The translations under genes were made by a program, and so were the position numbers. Below, piece after piece: positions 33,049 through 41,131 of a stretch of 64,000 nucleotides of DNA (positions are counted from its first letter, which is position 1; each line of letters starts with the position of its first letter). The stretch comes from Gordonia westfalica (GTDB taxonomy: Bacteria > Actinomycetota > Actinomycetes > Mycobacteriales > Mycobacteriaceae), in assembly GCF_900105725.1 (NCBI RefSeq), contig NZ_FNLM01000034.1, positions 1,612,001 to 1,676,000 on the forward strand. Reading direction: 5' to 3'. Under the pieces are notes generated by a model. That model was given only the letters and a program-made list of their open reading frames with translations, was not told where the DNA came from and made no database searches.

Positions 33049-35795
33049 CAGTGGGCCGCGTCGTCCCAGGACCGACCGAACCCGACCGACACCTCGAGCG
33101 GGACCGACAGCGTGATGGCGTTGCCCATCTCCTCGCGCACCGCGGCTTCGACCGCGTCGCGCTCGCCGGCGGCCACCTCGACCACGAGTTCGTCGTGGAC
33201 CTGCAGCAGCACCCGCGACGTCAGCTTCTCGGCGAGGAAACGCTTGTGCACGTTGATCATCGCGACCTTGATGATGTCGGCGGCGGTGCCCTGGATGGGT
33301 GCGTTGAGCGCCATCCGCTCCGCGGACTGGCGTCGTTGCCAGTTGTCGCTGTTCAGGTCGGGCAGGTAACGCCGGCGGCCGAACAGGGTCGCCGTGTACT
33401 CGTTGCGCCGGGCTTCGGCGACCACGTCGTGCAGGTAGTCCCGCACACCGCCGAACCGCGCGAAGTACGCCTCCATCTGGTCCTTGGCCTCCTCACGGCT
33501 GATCTTCAGCTGGGCCGCGAGCCCGAAGGCACTGAGGCCGTAGGCGAGTCCGTACGACATCGCCTTCACGCGGTGGCGCATCTCGGTGGTCACCTCGTCG
33601 ATCGGCACCCCGAAGGCGCGCGATCCGACGAAGTTGTGCAGGTCCTCCCCGGTGTTGAAGGCCTCGATCAGCCCTTCGTCCTCCGACAGGTGCGCCATGA
33701 TCCGCATCTCGATCTGGCTGTAGTCGGCGGTCATCAGGCAGTCGTAGTTCACGCCCGAATCCTGATCCGTGCCCACGATGAAGCCGCGACGGATCTCGCG
33801 TCCGGCCTCGGTGCGGACCGGGATGTTCTGCAGGTTCGGTTCGGTCGACGACAGGCGGCCGGTCGCGGCGATGGTCTGGTTGAACGTCGTGTGGATGCGC
33901 CCGTCGTCGGCCACCGACTTCAGCAGACCGTCGACGGTGACCTTCAACCGCGTGGCGTCGCGATGCTCGAGAAGGTGTGCGAGGAAAGGATGTTCGGTCT
34001 TCTCGTACAACGACTGCAGCGCGTCTGCGTCGGTGGTGTAGCCGGTCTTGGTCTTCTTGGTCTTCGGCATGTCGAGCTTGTCGAAGAGCACGGTCTGCAG
34101 CTGCTTCGGCGAACCGAGGTTGATCTGTTCACCGATGACCTCGTAGGCCGACTCGGCGGCCGCTCGGATCCGGTCGTTGAACATCTGTGCCAGCGCATTG
34201 AAGTGATCGACGTCGACAGCTATGCCGGCGGCCTCGAGGTCGGCGAGGACGAACGACAGCGGCAACTCCATCTCGGTCAGCAGCGGCTTGGAGTCGATGC
34301 GGTCGAGTTCGGTGTCGAGGGTGTCGGCGAGCTCCTGCACTGCACGCGCCTCGAGCATGTGCTGTTCGGCGACCTTGCCCTCGGTGTCGTCGTCGAGCAG
34401 CGACATCTGGCCGTCGCCCGCCCCGGTGTCGGCGCGTAGCTCACGGCGCAGGTACCGCAGGGCGAGGTCGTCGAGATTGAAGGTCCGCTGCCCGGGGCGG
34501 ACGAGGTACGCGGCCAGCGAGGTGTCGCTGGTGACGCCGTCGAGCTTCCACCCGCGCGAACGCAGCGCGTGTACCGCCCACTTGGCCTCGTGCACAGCCT
34601 TGAGCGCCTGCGGGTCGGCGAGCCAGTTGGCCAGGGCCGCATCGTCTTCCGGCGTCAGGGTGGTCACGTCGACATACGCCGACGAACCGTCGGCGGCCGC
34701 GATCGCCAGTCCGGTCGGGTCGGAGCCCACGACGACGTGCGGCGCGGTCACCGCGAGACCGGTCCGGCCCGTACGGGCGTGTTCGGTGAGCCATCCCGCG
34801 ACCTCGCCGGCGCCGAGGACCGAGCCGTCGAGATCGAAGCCCGCCTCGGCCTCGGGCTCGACCGAGCTGAGGGTGGAGAACAGGCGGTCGCGCAGGACGC
34901 GGAACTCGAGGTCGTCGAAGAGCTGGTGGATGCGGTCGCGATCCCAGCCGACCATCGCGAGATCTTCGGGGCCCGCGGGCAGCTGCATGTCGCGGATGAG
35001 TTCGGTGAGCTGACGGTTGGTCTGCACCGAGGCGAGATTGGCGCGCAGCGCATCGCCGACCTTGCCCTTCACCTCGTCGACGTGATCGACGAGCGAGGCC
35101 AGCGATCCGTACTCGCGAATCCACTTCGACGCGGTCTTCTCCCCCACACCCGGAATGCCTGGGAGATTGTCGCTGGGGTCGCCGCGCAGGGCGGCGTAGT
35201 CGGGGTACTGGGCGGGGGTCAGACCGTACTTCTTCTCAACCTCTTCGGGGGTGAAGCGGGTGAGGTCCGAGACACCCTTGCGCGGGTAGAGCACGGTGGT
35301 CGACGGGTCGACCAGCTGCAGCGAGTCGCGGTCGCCGGTGACGATCAGGACCTTGAAGTCCTGTTCGCGCGCCTGGGTCGCGAGGGTCGCGATGATGTCG
35401 TCGGCCTCGAAGCCCTCGATCGCCATGACCGTGACACCCAGCGCGTCGAGGACCTCCTTGGTGAGGTCGACCTGCCCGTTGAACTCGTCGGGCGACTTGG
35501 AGCGCTGCGCCTTGTACTCCGGGAACATCTCCGAGCGGAACGTCTTCCGCGAGACGTCGAAGGCGGCGGCGATGTGGGTGGGTTCCTCGTCGCGCAGCAG
35601 ATTGATCAGCATCGAGGTGAAGCCGTAGACCGCGTTGGTGGTCTGTCCGGTGGCCGTCTTGAAGTTCTCGGCCGGGAGCGCGAAGAACGCCCGATATGCC
35701 AGGGAATGCCCGTCGAGGAGCATGAGGACCGGTTGCTTGGTCTTGCCCTTGCTGCCGGTACGGGTAGCTGCCGGGGAACTCTGCGCTGGACTCAC
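33048..35795 (-). CDS. polA: DNA polymerase I
   Basis: 915 residues from GTG 35795. The 5' flap nuclease domain occupies about 22-310 (LMLLDGHSLAYRAFFAL; FEADDIIATLA; GDPSDNLPGIPGVGEKTA). Residues 330-510 are the proofreading-like domain, but the Asp-x-Glu exonuclease motif is absent, as in mycobacterial PolA, so no 3'-5' proofreading is expected. The polymerase domain (530-915) has motif A DYSQIEMRIMAHLS, motif B with VKAMSYGLAYGLSAFG and motif C LLQVHDELVVEV. It fills Okazaki and repair gaps. The dehydrogenase gene follows with a one-base overlap. The region order with rpsA, coaE and uvrB is as in M. tuberculosis. Confidence 0.97.
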   Translation of the reverse strand: MSPAQSSPAATRTGSKGKTKQPVLMLLDGHSLAYRAFFALPAENFKTATGQTTNAVYGFTSMLINLLRDEEPTHIAAAFDVSRKTFRSEMFPEYKAQRSKSPDEFNGQVDLTKEVLDALGVTVMAIEGFEADDIIATLATQAREQDFKVLIVTGDRDSLQLVDPSTTVLYPRKGVSDLTRFTPEEVEKKYGLTPAQYPDYAALRGDPSDNLPGIPGVGEKTASKWIREYGSLASLVDHVDEVKGKVGDALRANLASVQTNRQLTELIRDMQLPAGPEDLAMVGWDRDRIHQLFDDLEFRVLRDRLFSTLSSVEPEAEAGFDLDGSVLGAGEVAGWLTEHARTGRTGLAVTAPHVVVGSDPTGLAIAAADGSSAYVDVTTLTPEDDAALANWLADPQALKAVHEAKWAVHALRSRGWKLDGVTSDTSLAAYLVRPGQRTFNLDDLALRYLRRELRADTGAGDGQMSLLDDDTEGKVAEQHMLEARAVQELADTLDTELDRIDSKPLLTEMELPLSFVLADLEAAGIAVDVDHFNALAQMFNDRIRAAAESAYEVIGEQINLGSPKQLQTVLFDKLDMPKTKKTKTGYTTDADALQSLYEKTEHPFLAHLLEHRDATRLKVTVDGLLKSVADDGRIHTTFNQTIAATGRLSSTEPNLQNIPVRTEAGREIRRGFIVGTDQDSGVNYDCLMTADYSQIEMRIMAHLSEDEGLIEAFNTGEDLHNFVGSRAFGVPIDEVTTEMRHRVKAMSYGLAYGLSAFGLAAQLKISREEAKDQMEAYFARFGGVRDYLHDVVAEARRNEYTATLFGRRRYLPDLNSDNWQRRQSAERMALNAPIQGTAADIIKVAMINVHKRFLAEKLTSRVLLQVHDELVVEVAAGERDAVEAAVREEMGNAITLSVPLEVSVGFGRSWDDAAH

Positions 35796-35873
35796 AGTCG
35801 CTGAGTCTAGTGATCCGTCCCGACACCCGGACCCGCCCCGCCCGGGGCGGTCGGACGGGTGGACGGTCAGGGG

Positions 35874-36443
35874 TCACATCGGCCGGTACATGGCCCAGAC
35901 CCTGGGGCCGTCGAGCGGAAGTTCGAATTCCGCGGTGACCTGGAAACCGAACCGCTCGTACAGCGGGACATTGAGAGCGTTCGAGCTCTCGAGGTAGGCC
36001 GGTCCGTCGATCTGCTCGAGCCGGTGCTGCAACAGCGCCGTGCCGACGCCGGCCCCCTTGACCGGGGCGCCGATCTGTCCCAGATACCAATGCGGCTCTT
36101 TCGGACGATGCTTGGCGAACTCGGCCTCCAGCTTGATCCCGCGGCCGATCCGGGGCCCGAGAGTCCGAAGGAACTCCCAGGACGACACCAGCTGTGCCCT
36201 CGTCGAGATCTTGTGCCCGGGCGGATCCCAGGCGGCCGCGCCGACCGGCTGCCCGTCGCGCATCGCGAGATCGATCGTCGATCCCTTCCCGTGGATGTGG
36301 ACGAGCAGAGTCCGGAACACCGCGCGGTGACGAGCGGTGTCCGGGTCCATCCACAGCGTCACCGGGTCGTCGGCGAACGCCTGCGCGAGCAGCGCACTCG
36401 CGAGTTCGACGTCTCTGGTCTGTGTGATGGTCACCGGCAGCAT
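35874..36443 (-). CDS. GNAT family N-acetyltransferase
   Basis: 189 residues from ATG 36443. The acetyl-CoA binding motif A is HWYLGQIGAPVKGAGVGTAL, followed by LLQHRLEQIDGPAYLESSNALN and YERFGFQVTAEFEL (motif B). The N-terminal part with FADDPVTLWMDPD is common in small actinobacterial GNAT proteins. Transfers an acyl group to an unknown amine. It is upstream of polA on the same strand, but the 78 bp gap holds a GC-rich inverted repeat (around 35831-35853), so they may be separate units. Divergent from the branched-chain transporter operon. Confidence 0.88.
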   Translation of the reverse strand: MLPVTITQTRDVELASALLAQAFADDPVTLWMDPDTARHRAVFRTLLVHIHGKGSTIDLAMRDGQPVGAAAWDPPGHKISTRAQLVSSWEFLRTLGPRIGRGIKLEAEFAKHRPKEPHWYLGQIGAPVKGAGVGTALLQHRLEQIDGPAYLESSNALNVPLYERFGFQVTAEFELPLDGPRVWAMYRPM

Positions 36444-36665
36444 CCGACCAGGGTACGGCCCTGATGGGTACGCCAGCACCACATCGCATCGATCGAGCCC
36501 ACCCTGCGTCGCCGCAGATGTAACTTCCGGGAAACGTCGTTGTCGTCACGTGGCGACGAAGCTGCGGCTAATGTCCCGCAGGGTGACCGGCCGCGCAGTG
36601 ATCGGCCAGGTCATGGCCGATGGATGTCACTGGCGTACAGGTCCGCAAGGGAGGTACCACCCTCG

Positions 36666-38081
36666 ATGACAGAGCCTGACCGGCAGGCCGCACTCGTGCC
36701 CGACGACCACACCGAACGGACTCACGCGCATCGCCCCGAGTGTCGGCCCGCCCGCCAGACCCGATCACCGTCCTGCCGCCCGCCATCCCGTCGGCGCCCA
36801 TCGGCGTCGACGCGGCGCACCGCGCTGGCCGTCCTGCTGTTCGTCGCGGCGTCGATGCTGTGCGGGCTCTTCGGGACCCCGTCCGCCGACGCCGCCCCCG
36901 ACGAGGTGCGGGTGTTCGGTGTCCTGCGGAACGGCGCCGAGAAGGTCGAGGGGGTGAAACTCGAGGCGAAGGACGCGTCAGGCACCGTCGTCGGGACGGC
37001 CACGTCGTCGGCGACCGGAGCCTGGTCGATCATGGTGCCGCCCGGGAGGTACACCGTCGTCGTCGACACCGACTCTCTCCCAGACGATGTGGAGGTCCAG
37101 AAGCCCGAGCTACCGGTCGATGTCAGCGGCGGAACGGCGCGGCCGGTCATCTTCTCGTTCGGTGAGGTACGGACCGGCACGGAGGTCTCGGCGGTCGCCG
37201 AACTCACCCGTCTGGCCATCGACGGCATCCGTTTCGGTCTCATCATCGCCATCACCGGCGTCGGCCTCAGCCTGATCTTCGGGACGACCGGCCTCACCAA
37301 CTTCTCGCACGGCGAGCTGGTGACCCTGGGAGCGGTGGTCGCGTGGGTGTTCAACGTGAAGGTCGGGCTACAGCTGATACCGGCGACGATCCTCGCGGTC
37401 ATCGTCGGCGTCGGCATCGGCATCCTGAACGAGCTCGGTCTCTGGAGACCGCTGAGACGGCGACGAACCGGGCTGATCGCCATGCTCGTCGTGTCGATCG
37501 GCCTCGCCCTGGTGATGCGGTATCTGATCCTGATCTTCTTCTCCGACCGGGCCGAACCGTTCAACGACTACCAGGCACAGACGCAGATCGGCTCGGGTCC
37601 GTTCGCGATCACGCCGGTGAATCTGGCCTGCATCGTCATCTGTGTCGTGGTGCTCCTCGGCGTCGCTCTGTTGTTGCAGCGGACCAGGATCGGCAAGGCC
37701 ATGCGTGCCGTCGCCGACAACAGGGACCTCGCCGAGTCGTCGGGGATCGACGTCGACCGCGTCATCCTGTTCGTGTGGGCGCTCGCCGGCGGCCTGGCGA
37801 CACTCGGCGGCGTGATGTTCGCGCTCTCCGAACTCGGCGGCCGCGTGCAATGGGAGATGGGATTCAAGCTCCTGCTGCTGATGTTCGCGGGCATCACGCT
37901 CGGCGGACTCGGCACCGCCTACGGCGCCCTCCTCGGCTGCCTCATCGTCGGATTGCTCGTCCAGCTGTCGACCTACATCCTCAGCCCCGACCTGAAGTAC
38001 ATCGGCGGCCTGTTGATCCTGATCATCATCCTGACCATCCGGCCCCAGGGCATTCTCGGATCGCGAGCGAGGATCGGCTGA
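36666..38081 (+). CDS. Branched-chain amino acid type ABC permease (LivH) with extracytoplasmic N-terminal domain
   Basis: 471 residues. Residues 45-75 look like a signal peptide or membrane anchor (TALAVLLFVAASMLCGLFG) after a 44-residue basic, arginine-rich tail. Residues 80-175 form a carboxypeptidase-regulatory/transthyretin-like beta domain (GVLRNGAEKVEGVKLEAKDA; GAWSIMVPPGRYTVVVDTD). The LivH permease follows, from IDGIRFGLIIAITGVGLSLI, with GLTNFSHGELVTLGA and the C-terminal LTIRPQGILGSR typical of the family. GGAGG lies about 12 bases before ATG 36666. First gene of livH-livM-livG-livF. The extra domain is absent from E. coli LivH and may help capture substrate or contact the cell envelope; that is inference. 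Confidence 0.92.
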   Translation: MTEPDRQAALVPDDHTERTHAHRPECRPARQTRSPSCRPPSRRRPSASTRRTALAVLLFVAASMLCGLFGTPSADAAPDEVRVFGVLRNGAEKVEGVKLEAKDASGTVVGTATSSATGAWSIMVPPGRYTVVVDTDSLPDDVEVQKPELPVDVSGGTARPVIFSFGEVRTGTEVSAVAELTRLAIDGIRFGLIIAITGVGLSLIFGTTGLTNFSHGELVTLGAVVAWVFNVKVGLQLIPATILAVIVGVGIGILNELGLWRPLRRRRTGLIAMLVVSIGLALVMRYLILIFFSDRAEPFNDYQAQTQIGSGPFAITPVNLACIVICVVVLLGVALLLQRTRIGKAMRAVADNRDLAESSGIDVDRVILFVWALAGGLATLGGVMFALSELGGRVQWEMGFKLLLLMFAGITLGGLGTAYGALLGCLIVGLLVQLSTYILSPDLKYIGGLLILIIILTIRPQGILGSRARIG

Positions 38082-38084
38082 CCC

Positions 38085-39074
38085 ATGGACATCATCTCAG
38101 CGCTACAGATTGCGTTCGCACAGCTCATCGGCCCGTCGGCGATCTTCTACGCTCTACTGGCCATCGGCCTCAACCTGCACTTCGGCTATGCCGGGCTGCT
38201 CAACTTCGGCCAGATCGCCTTCGCCCTCCTCGGCGGATACGGCGTGGGCATCATGGCCGTCAACTACGACCAGCCGCTCTGGCTCGGCGCCATCGTGGGT
38301 ATCGCCGCAGCCGGCATGCTCGCGGTGGTCCTCGGCATCCCGACACTTCGTCTGCGAGCGGACTATCTGGCGATCGTCACCATCGCCGCGTCGGAGATCC
38401 TCCGACTGGTGTTCCGGTCGACGTCGTCGGACGATTTCACCCACTCCACCAACGGGATCTACGGCTACGCGAGCGGTTTTTTCTCGATCAGCCCGTTCGA
38501 CAACGGCAAGCAGTACTCGTTCTTCGGGGTCAAGTTCCTCGGCGGCGACCTGTGGTCGATGGTGGTGGGCTGGTCCGTCGTCCTGCTCCTGTGCCTCATG
38601 GTCTACCTGCTCGTCCACTCCCCCTGGGGTCGCGTGCTGAAGGCGGTGCGCGAGGACGAGGACGCCGCCCGATCGCTCGGCAAGAACGCCTATTCCTTCA
38701 AGATGCAGGCACTCATCCTCGGTGGCTGTATCGGCGGCCTCGCAGGCGTGTTCAACGCACTCGCGACGCAGTCGATCAACCCGGACTTCTACTCCACCGC
38801 CCAGACCTTCTTCGCCTACGGCGCACTCATTCTCGGCGGTGCGGCGACGGTGTTCGGACCGGTCGTGGGCGCGATGCTGTTCTGGTTCCTGCTGGCCATC
38901 CCCGACGCGCTGTTGCGCCAGGCCACGTCCGGCGACAACCCGATGCTGGACCTCTCGGCGCAGCAGGTCGGCGCGATCCGCTACGTGCTGCTGGGTCTGG
39001 CGATCATCCTGATGATGGTGTTCCGACCACAGGGACTCCTCGGCAACAAGAGGGAGGTGCAGCTCGATGCCTGA
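38085..39074 (+). CDS. Branched-chain amino acid type ABC permease (LivM)
   Basis: 329 residues with about nine hydrophobic spans. Family hallmarks are AIGLNLHFGYAGLLNFGQIAF near the N-terminus, the coupling segment WGRVLKAVREDEDAARSLG that meets the ATPases, and ILMMVFRPQGLLG at the end. It begins three bases after the livH stop and overlaps livG by eight bases, so translation is coupled. With LivH it forms the membrane pore for branched-chain amino acids, or for urea or short amides, which use the same family. Confidence 0.95.
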   Translation: MDIISALQIAFAQLIGPSAIFYALLAIGLNLHFGYAGLLNFGQIAFALLGGYGVGIMAVNYDQPLWLGAIVGIAAAGMLAVVLGIPTLRLRADYLAIVTIAASEILRLVFRSTSSDDFTHSTNGIYGYASGFFSISPFDNGKQYSFFGVKFLGGDLWSMVVGWSVVLLLCLMVYLLVHSPWGRVLKAVREDEDAARSLGKNAYSFKMQALILGGCIGGLAGVFNALATQSINPDFYSTAQTFFAYGALILGGAATVFGPVVGAMLFWFLLAIPDALLRQATSGDNPMLDLSAQQVGAIRYVLLGLAIILMMVFRPQGLLGNKREVQLDA

Positions 39075-40203
39075 TGACGGACGCCATTCGGCACACGACG
39101 ACGAGCCCTCGACGCCGGTGGGCGACACCGGGATCGTCGTCGACGAGACCGGTCCCGACATCGCCGGTACGCGGGCGACGCGCCGCGATCTGACGACCCT
39201 GTCGGCGCCCGAGCGCTCGCGACTGTTCGCGGAGGTGTCACCCGAACCGGGATCGGCAAAGCCCGACCCGATCATCGTGGTGGACAACATCTCCCGCACC
39301 TTCGGCGGCATCAGGGCGGTCCAGGTCGACCACCTCGAGGTGCAACGCGGCGCGATCACCGGCCTCATCGGACCCAACGGTGCCGGCAAGACCACGTTCT
39401 TCAACCTGATCACCGGTTTCGACAAACCGGATTCGGGTACGTGGTCGCTCAACGGCGAATCCCTCGGCCGGATGGTCCCGCACCAGGTCGCACGCCGCGG
39501 CATGGTGCGCACCTTCCAGCTGACCAAGGCGCTGTCGAAGATGTCGGTGCTCGACAACGTCAAGCTCGGTGCCACCGGCCAGCGCGGCGAACACTTCCTC
39601 GCCGCCCTCGCCCCGTGGACCTGGCGCAAACAGGAAGCCGAGATCACCGAGCGCGCACACGAACTGCTGCGGCGGTTCAAGCTCGACGCCAAGGCCGACG
39701 ACTTCGCCGGCTCGCTGTCCGGTGGTCAGCGCAAGTTGCTGGAGATGGCACGCGCGCTGATGACCGATCCCGAGATCGTGATGCTCGACGAGCCGATGGC
39801 CGGCGTGAACCCGGCCCTCACGCAGAGCTTGCTCGAACACATCAAGTCGCTGCGCGACGAGGGCGTGACGGTGGTCTTCGTCGAACACGACATGGACGTC
39901 ATCCGCGACATCAGTGACTGGGTGGTGGTGATGGCCCAGGGCCAGATCATCGCCGAATCCCTGCCGGATCGCCTGGGCGACAACGAGGCCGTCGTCGACG
40001 CCTATCTCGGCGGTCACCACGACCAGGCACTGGAGTTCGACGACCAGGGTCAGCCCGTCGGTGCGACCGCGGTGCTCGCCGAGCAGGTCGAGGCAGCCAT
40101 CGAGGCCACCCTCGAAGAAGGCGGCGACCTCTCCGAGCCGGTCGAGTTGCCGCCCGCCGATCCGGCCGGCGTCGATACGGACAAGAAGGAGACCGAGCGA
40201 TGA
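39067..40203 (+). CDS. Branched-chain amino acid type ABC transporter, ATP-binding protein (LivG)
   Basis: 378 residues. Walker A is GPNGAGKTT, the signature LSGGQRKLLEMARAL and Walker B VMLDEPMAG, all in LivG-type form (the NPALT and VEHDMDVI segments). The domain occupies about residues 75-320. It has an unusual 70-residue acidic N-terminal tail and a 60-residue acidic C-terminal tail (EEGGDLSEPVELPPADPAG), while E. coli LivG is about 255 residues. It overlaps livM by eight bases and livF by four (ATGA). Confidence 0.94.
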   Translation: MPDDGRHSAHDDEPSTPVGDTGIVVDETGPDIAGTRATRRDLTTLSAPERSRLFAEVSPEPGSAKPDPIIVVDNISRTFGGIRAVQVDHLEVQRGAITGLIGPNGAGKTTFFNLITGFDKPDSGTWSLNGESLGRMVPHQVARRGMVRTFQLTKALSKMSVLDNVKLGATGQRGEHFLAALAPWTWRKQEAEITERAHELLRRFKLDAKADDFAGSLSGGQRKLLEMARALMTDPEIVMLDEPMAGVNPALTQSLLEHIKSLRDEGVTVVFVEHDMDVIRDISDWVVVMAQGQIIAESLPDRLGDNEAVVDAYLGGHHDQALEFDDQGQPVGATAVLAEQVEAAIEATLEEGGDLSEPVELPPADPAGVDTDKKETER

Positions 40204-41015
40204 GCCTGGGATCGGACGGCGGGTCGCTGACACCGGCACAGCGCGCGGCCACCCCCGACGAGCACCGCAAGCTCGCGACGAATGCGTTGCTGCGCGCCGA
40301 CGACATCACCGCCGGCTATCTGCCGGGGATCAACATCCTCGAGGAGTGCAACTTCTTCCTGAACGACGGGGAGATCGTGGGCATCATCGGTCCGAACGGC
40401 GCCGGCAAGTCGACGCTGCTCAAGACCCTGTTCGGGCTGATCCCGGTCCGTAAGGGTTCGGTCACCCTGCGCGGCGACGACATCACCTCGGCCAAAGCAC
40501 ACGTCCTCGTCGACAAGGGTGTCGGATACGTCCCGCAGACACAGAATGTGTTCCCCGCGCTGACGATCGAGGAGAACCTCGAGATGGGCGTCTACCTGCG
40601 GCCGAAGACGTTCGCCAAGCGGTTCGAGTTCGTCTCCGAGCTGTTCCCGCTCCTGTCGGAGCGTCGGAAGATCAAGGCGGGCGCGCTGTCCGGCGGCGAA
40701 CGGCAGATGGTCGCGATGGGCCGGGCCCTGATGATGGACCCGGCGGTCTTGCTGCTCGACGAGCCGTCGGCAGGCCTGTCCCCCATGTTCCAGGACGAGG
40801 TGTTCATCCGCTGCAAGGCGATCAACGCAACCGGCGTCTCGATCATCATGGTCGAGCAGAACGCCCGCCGCTGCCTCCAGATCTGCGACCGCGGTTACGT
40901 TCTCGACCAGGGTCGCAACGCCTACACCGACACCGGCAGCAACCTCGCCAAGGATCCCAAGATCATCGAGCTCTACCTGGGCACGCTGGCGGGCAGCTCG
41001 GAGAAGAAGACGTAG
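40200..41015 (+). CDS. Branched-chain amino acid type ABC transporter, ATP-binding protein (LivF)
   Basis: 271 residues. Walker A GPNGAGKST, signature LSGGERQMVAMGRAL, Walker B LLLDEPSAGLSP, then VEQNARRCLQICDRGYVL, the typical LivF segment with the switch histidine position replaced by Gln-Asn as usual for LivF. About 30 extra N-terminal residues. Last gene of the operon, with livG overlapping by ATGA. Transcription should end at the hairpin 15 bases after the stop. Confidence 0.94.
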   Translation: MSLGSDGGSLTPAQRAATPDEHRKLATNALLRADDITAGYLPGINILEECNFFLNDGEIVGIIGPNGAGKSTLLKTLFGLIPVRKGSVTLRGDDITSAKAHVLVDKGVGYVPQTQNVFPALTIEENLEMGVYLRPKTFAKRFEFVSELFPLLSERRKIKAGALSGGERQMVAMGRALMMDPAVLLLDEPSAGLSPMFQDEVFIRCKAINATGVSIIMVEQNARRCLQICDRGYVLDQGRNAYTDTGSNLAKDPKIIELYLGTLAGSSEKKT

Positions 41016-41029
41016 GCTTCGCTCACGGG

Positions 41030-41070
41030 ATCCGTTGCCGCTCACGCGGGGACGGTGAGCGGCAACGGAT
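41030..41070. terminator. Hairpin terminator after livF
   Basis: Perfect 16-base arms, ATCCGTTGCCGCTCAC (41030-41045) and its complement (41055-41070), with a nine-base loop. It starts 15 bases after the livF stop. The following bases are TTTCG, a weak U-run. Confidence 0.85.
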
Positions 41071-41086
41071 TTCGTGCGCGGACACA

Positions 41087-41120
41087 CAGAGACCCTCGGC
41101 TCGTGAGCCGAGGGTCTCTG
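41087..41120. terminator. Second hairpin, terminator of the convergent binding-protein gene
   Basis: Perfect 16-base arms, CAGAGACCCTCGGCTC (41087-41102) and its complement (41105-41120), around a very short loop. It lies 11 bases from the stop of the minus-strand binding-protein gene. The two adjacent hairpins would insulate the converging transcription units. Confidence 0.8.
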
Positions 41121-41131
41121 GTCTTGTGTGA

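Noticed and set aside
35831..35853. GC-rich inverted repeat between polA and the GNAT gene as a terminator
   Set aside because: The stem is only GC letters without a T-run, common by chance at this base composition, so it is mentioned only in the GNAT entry.
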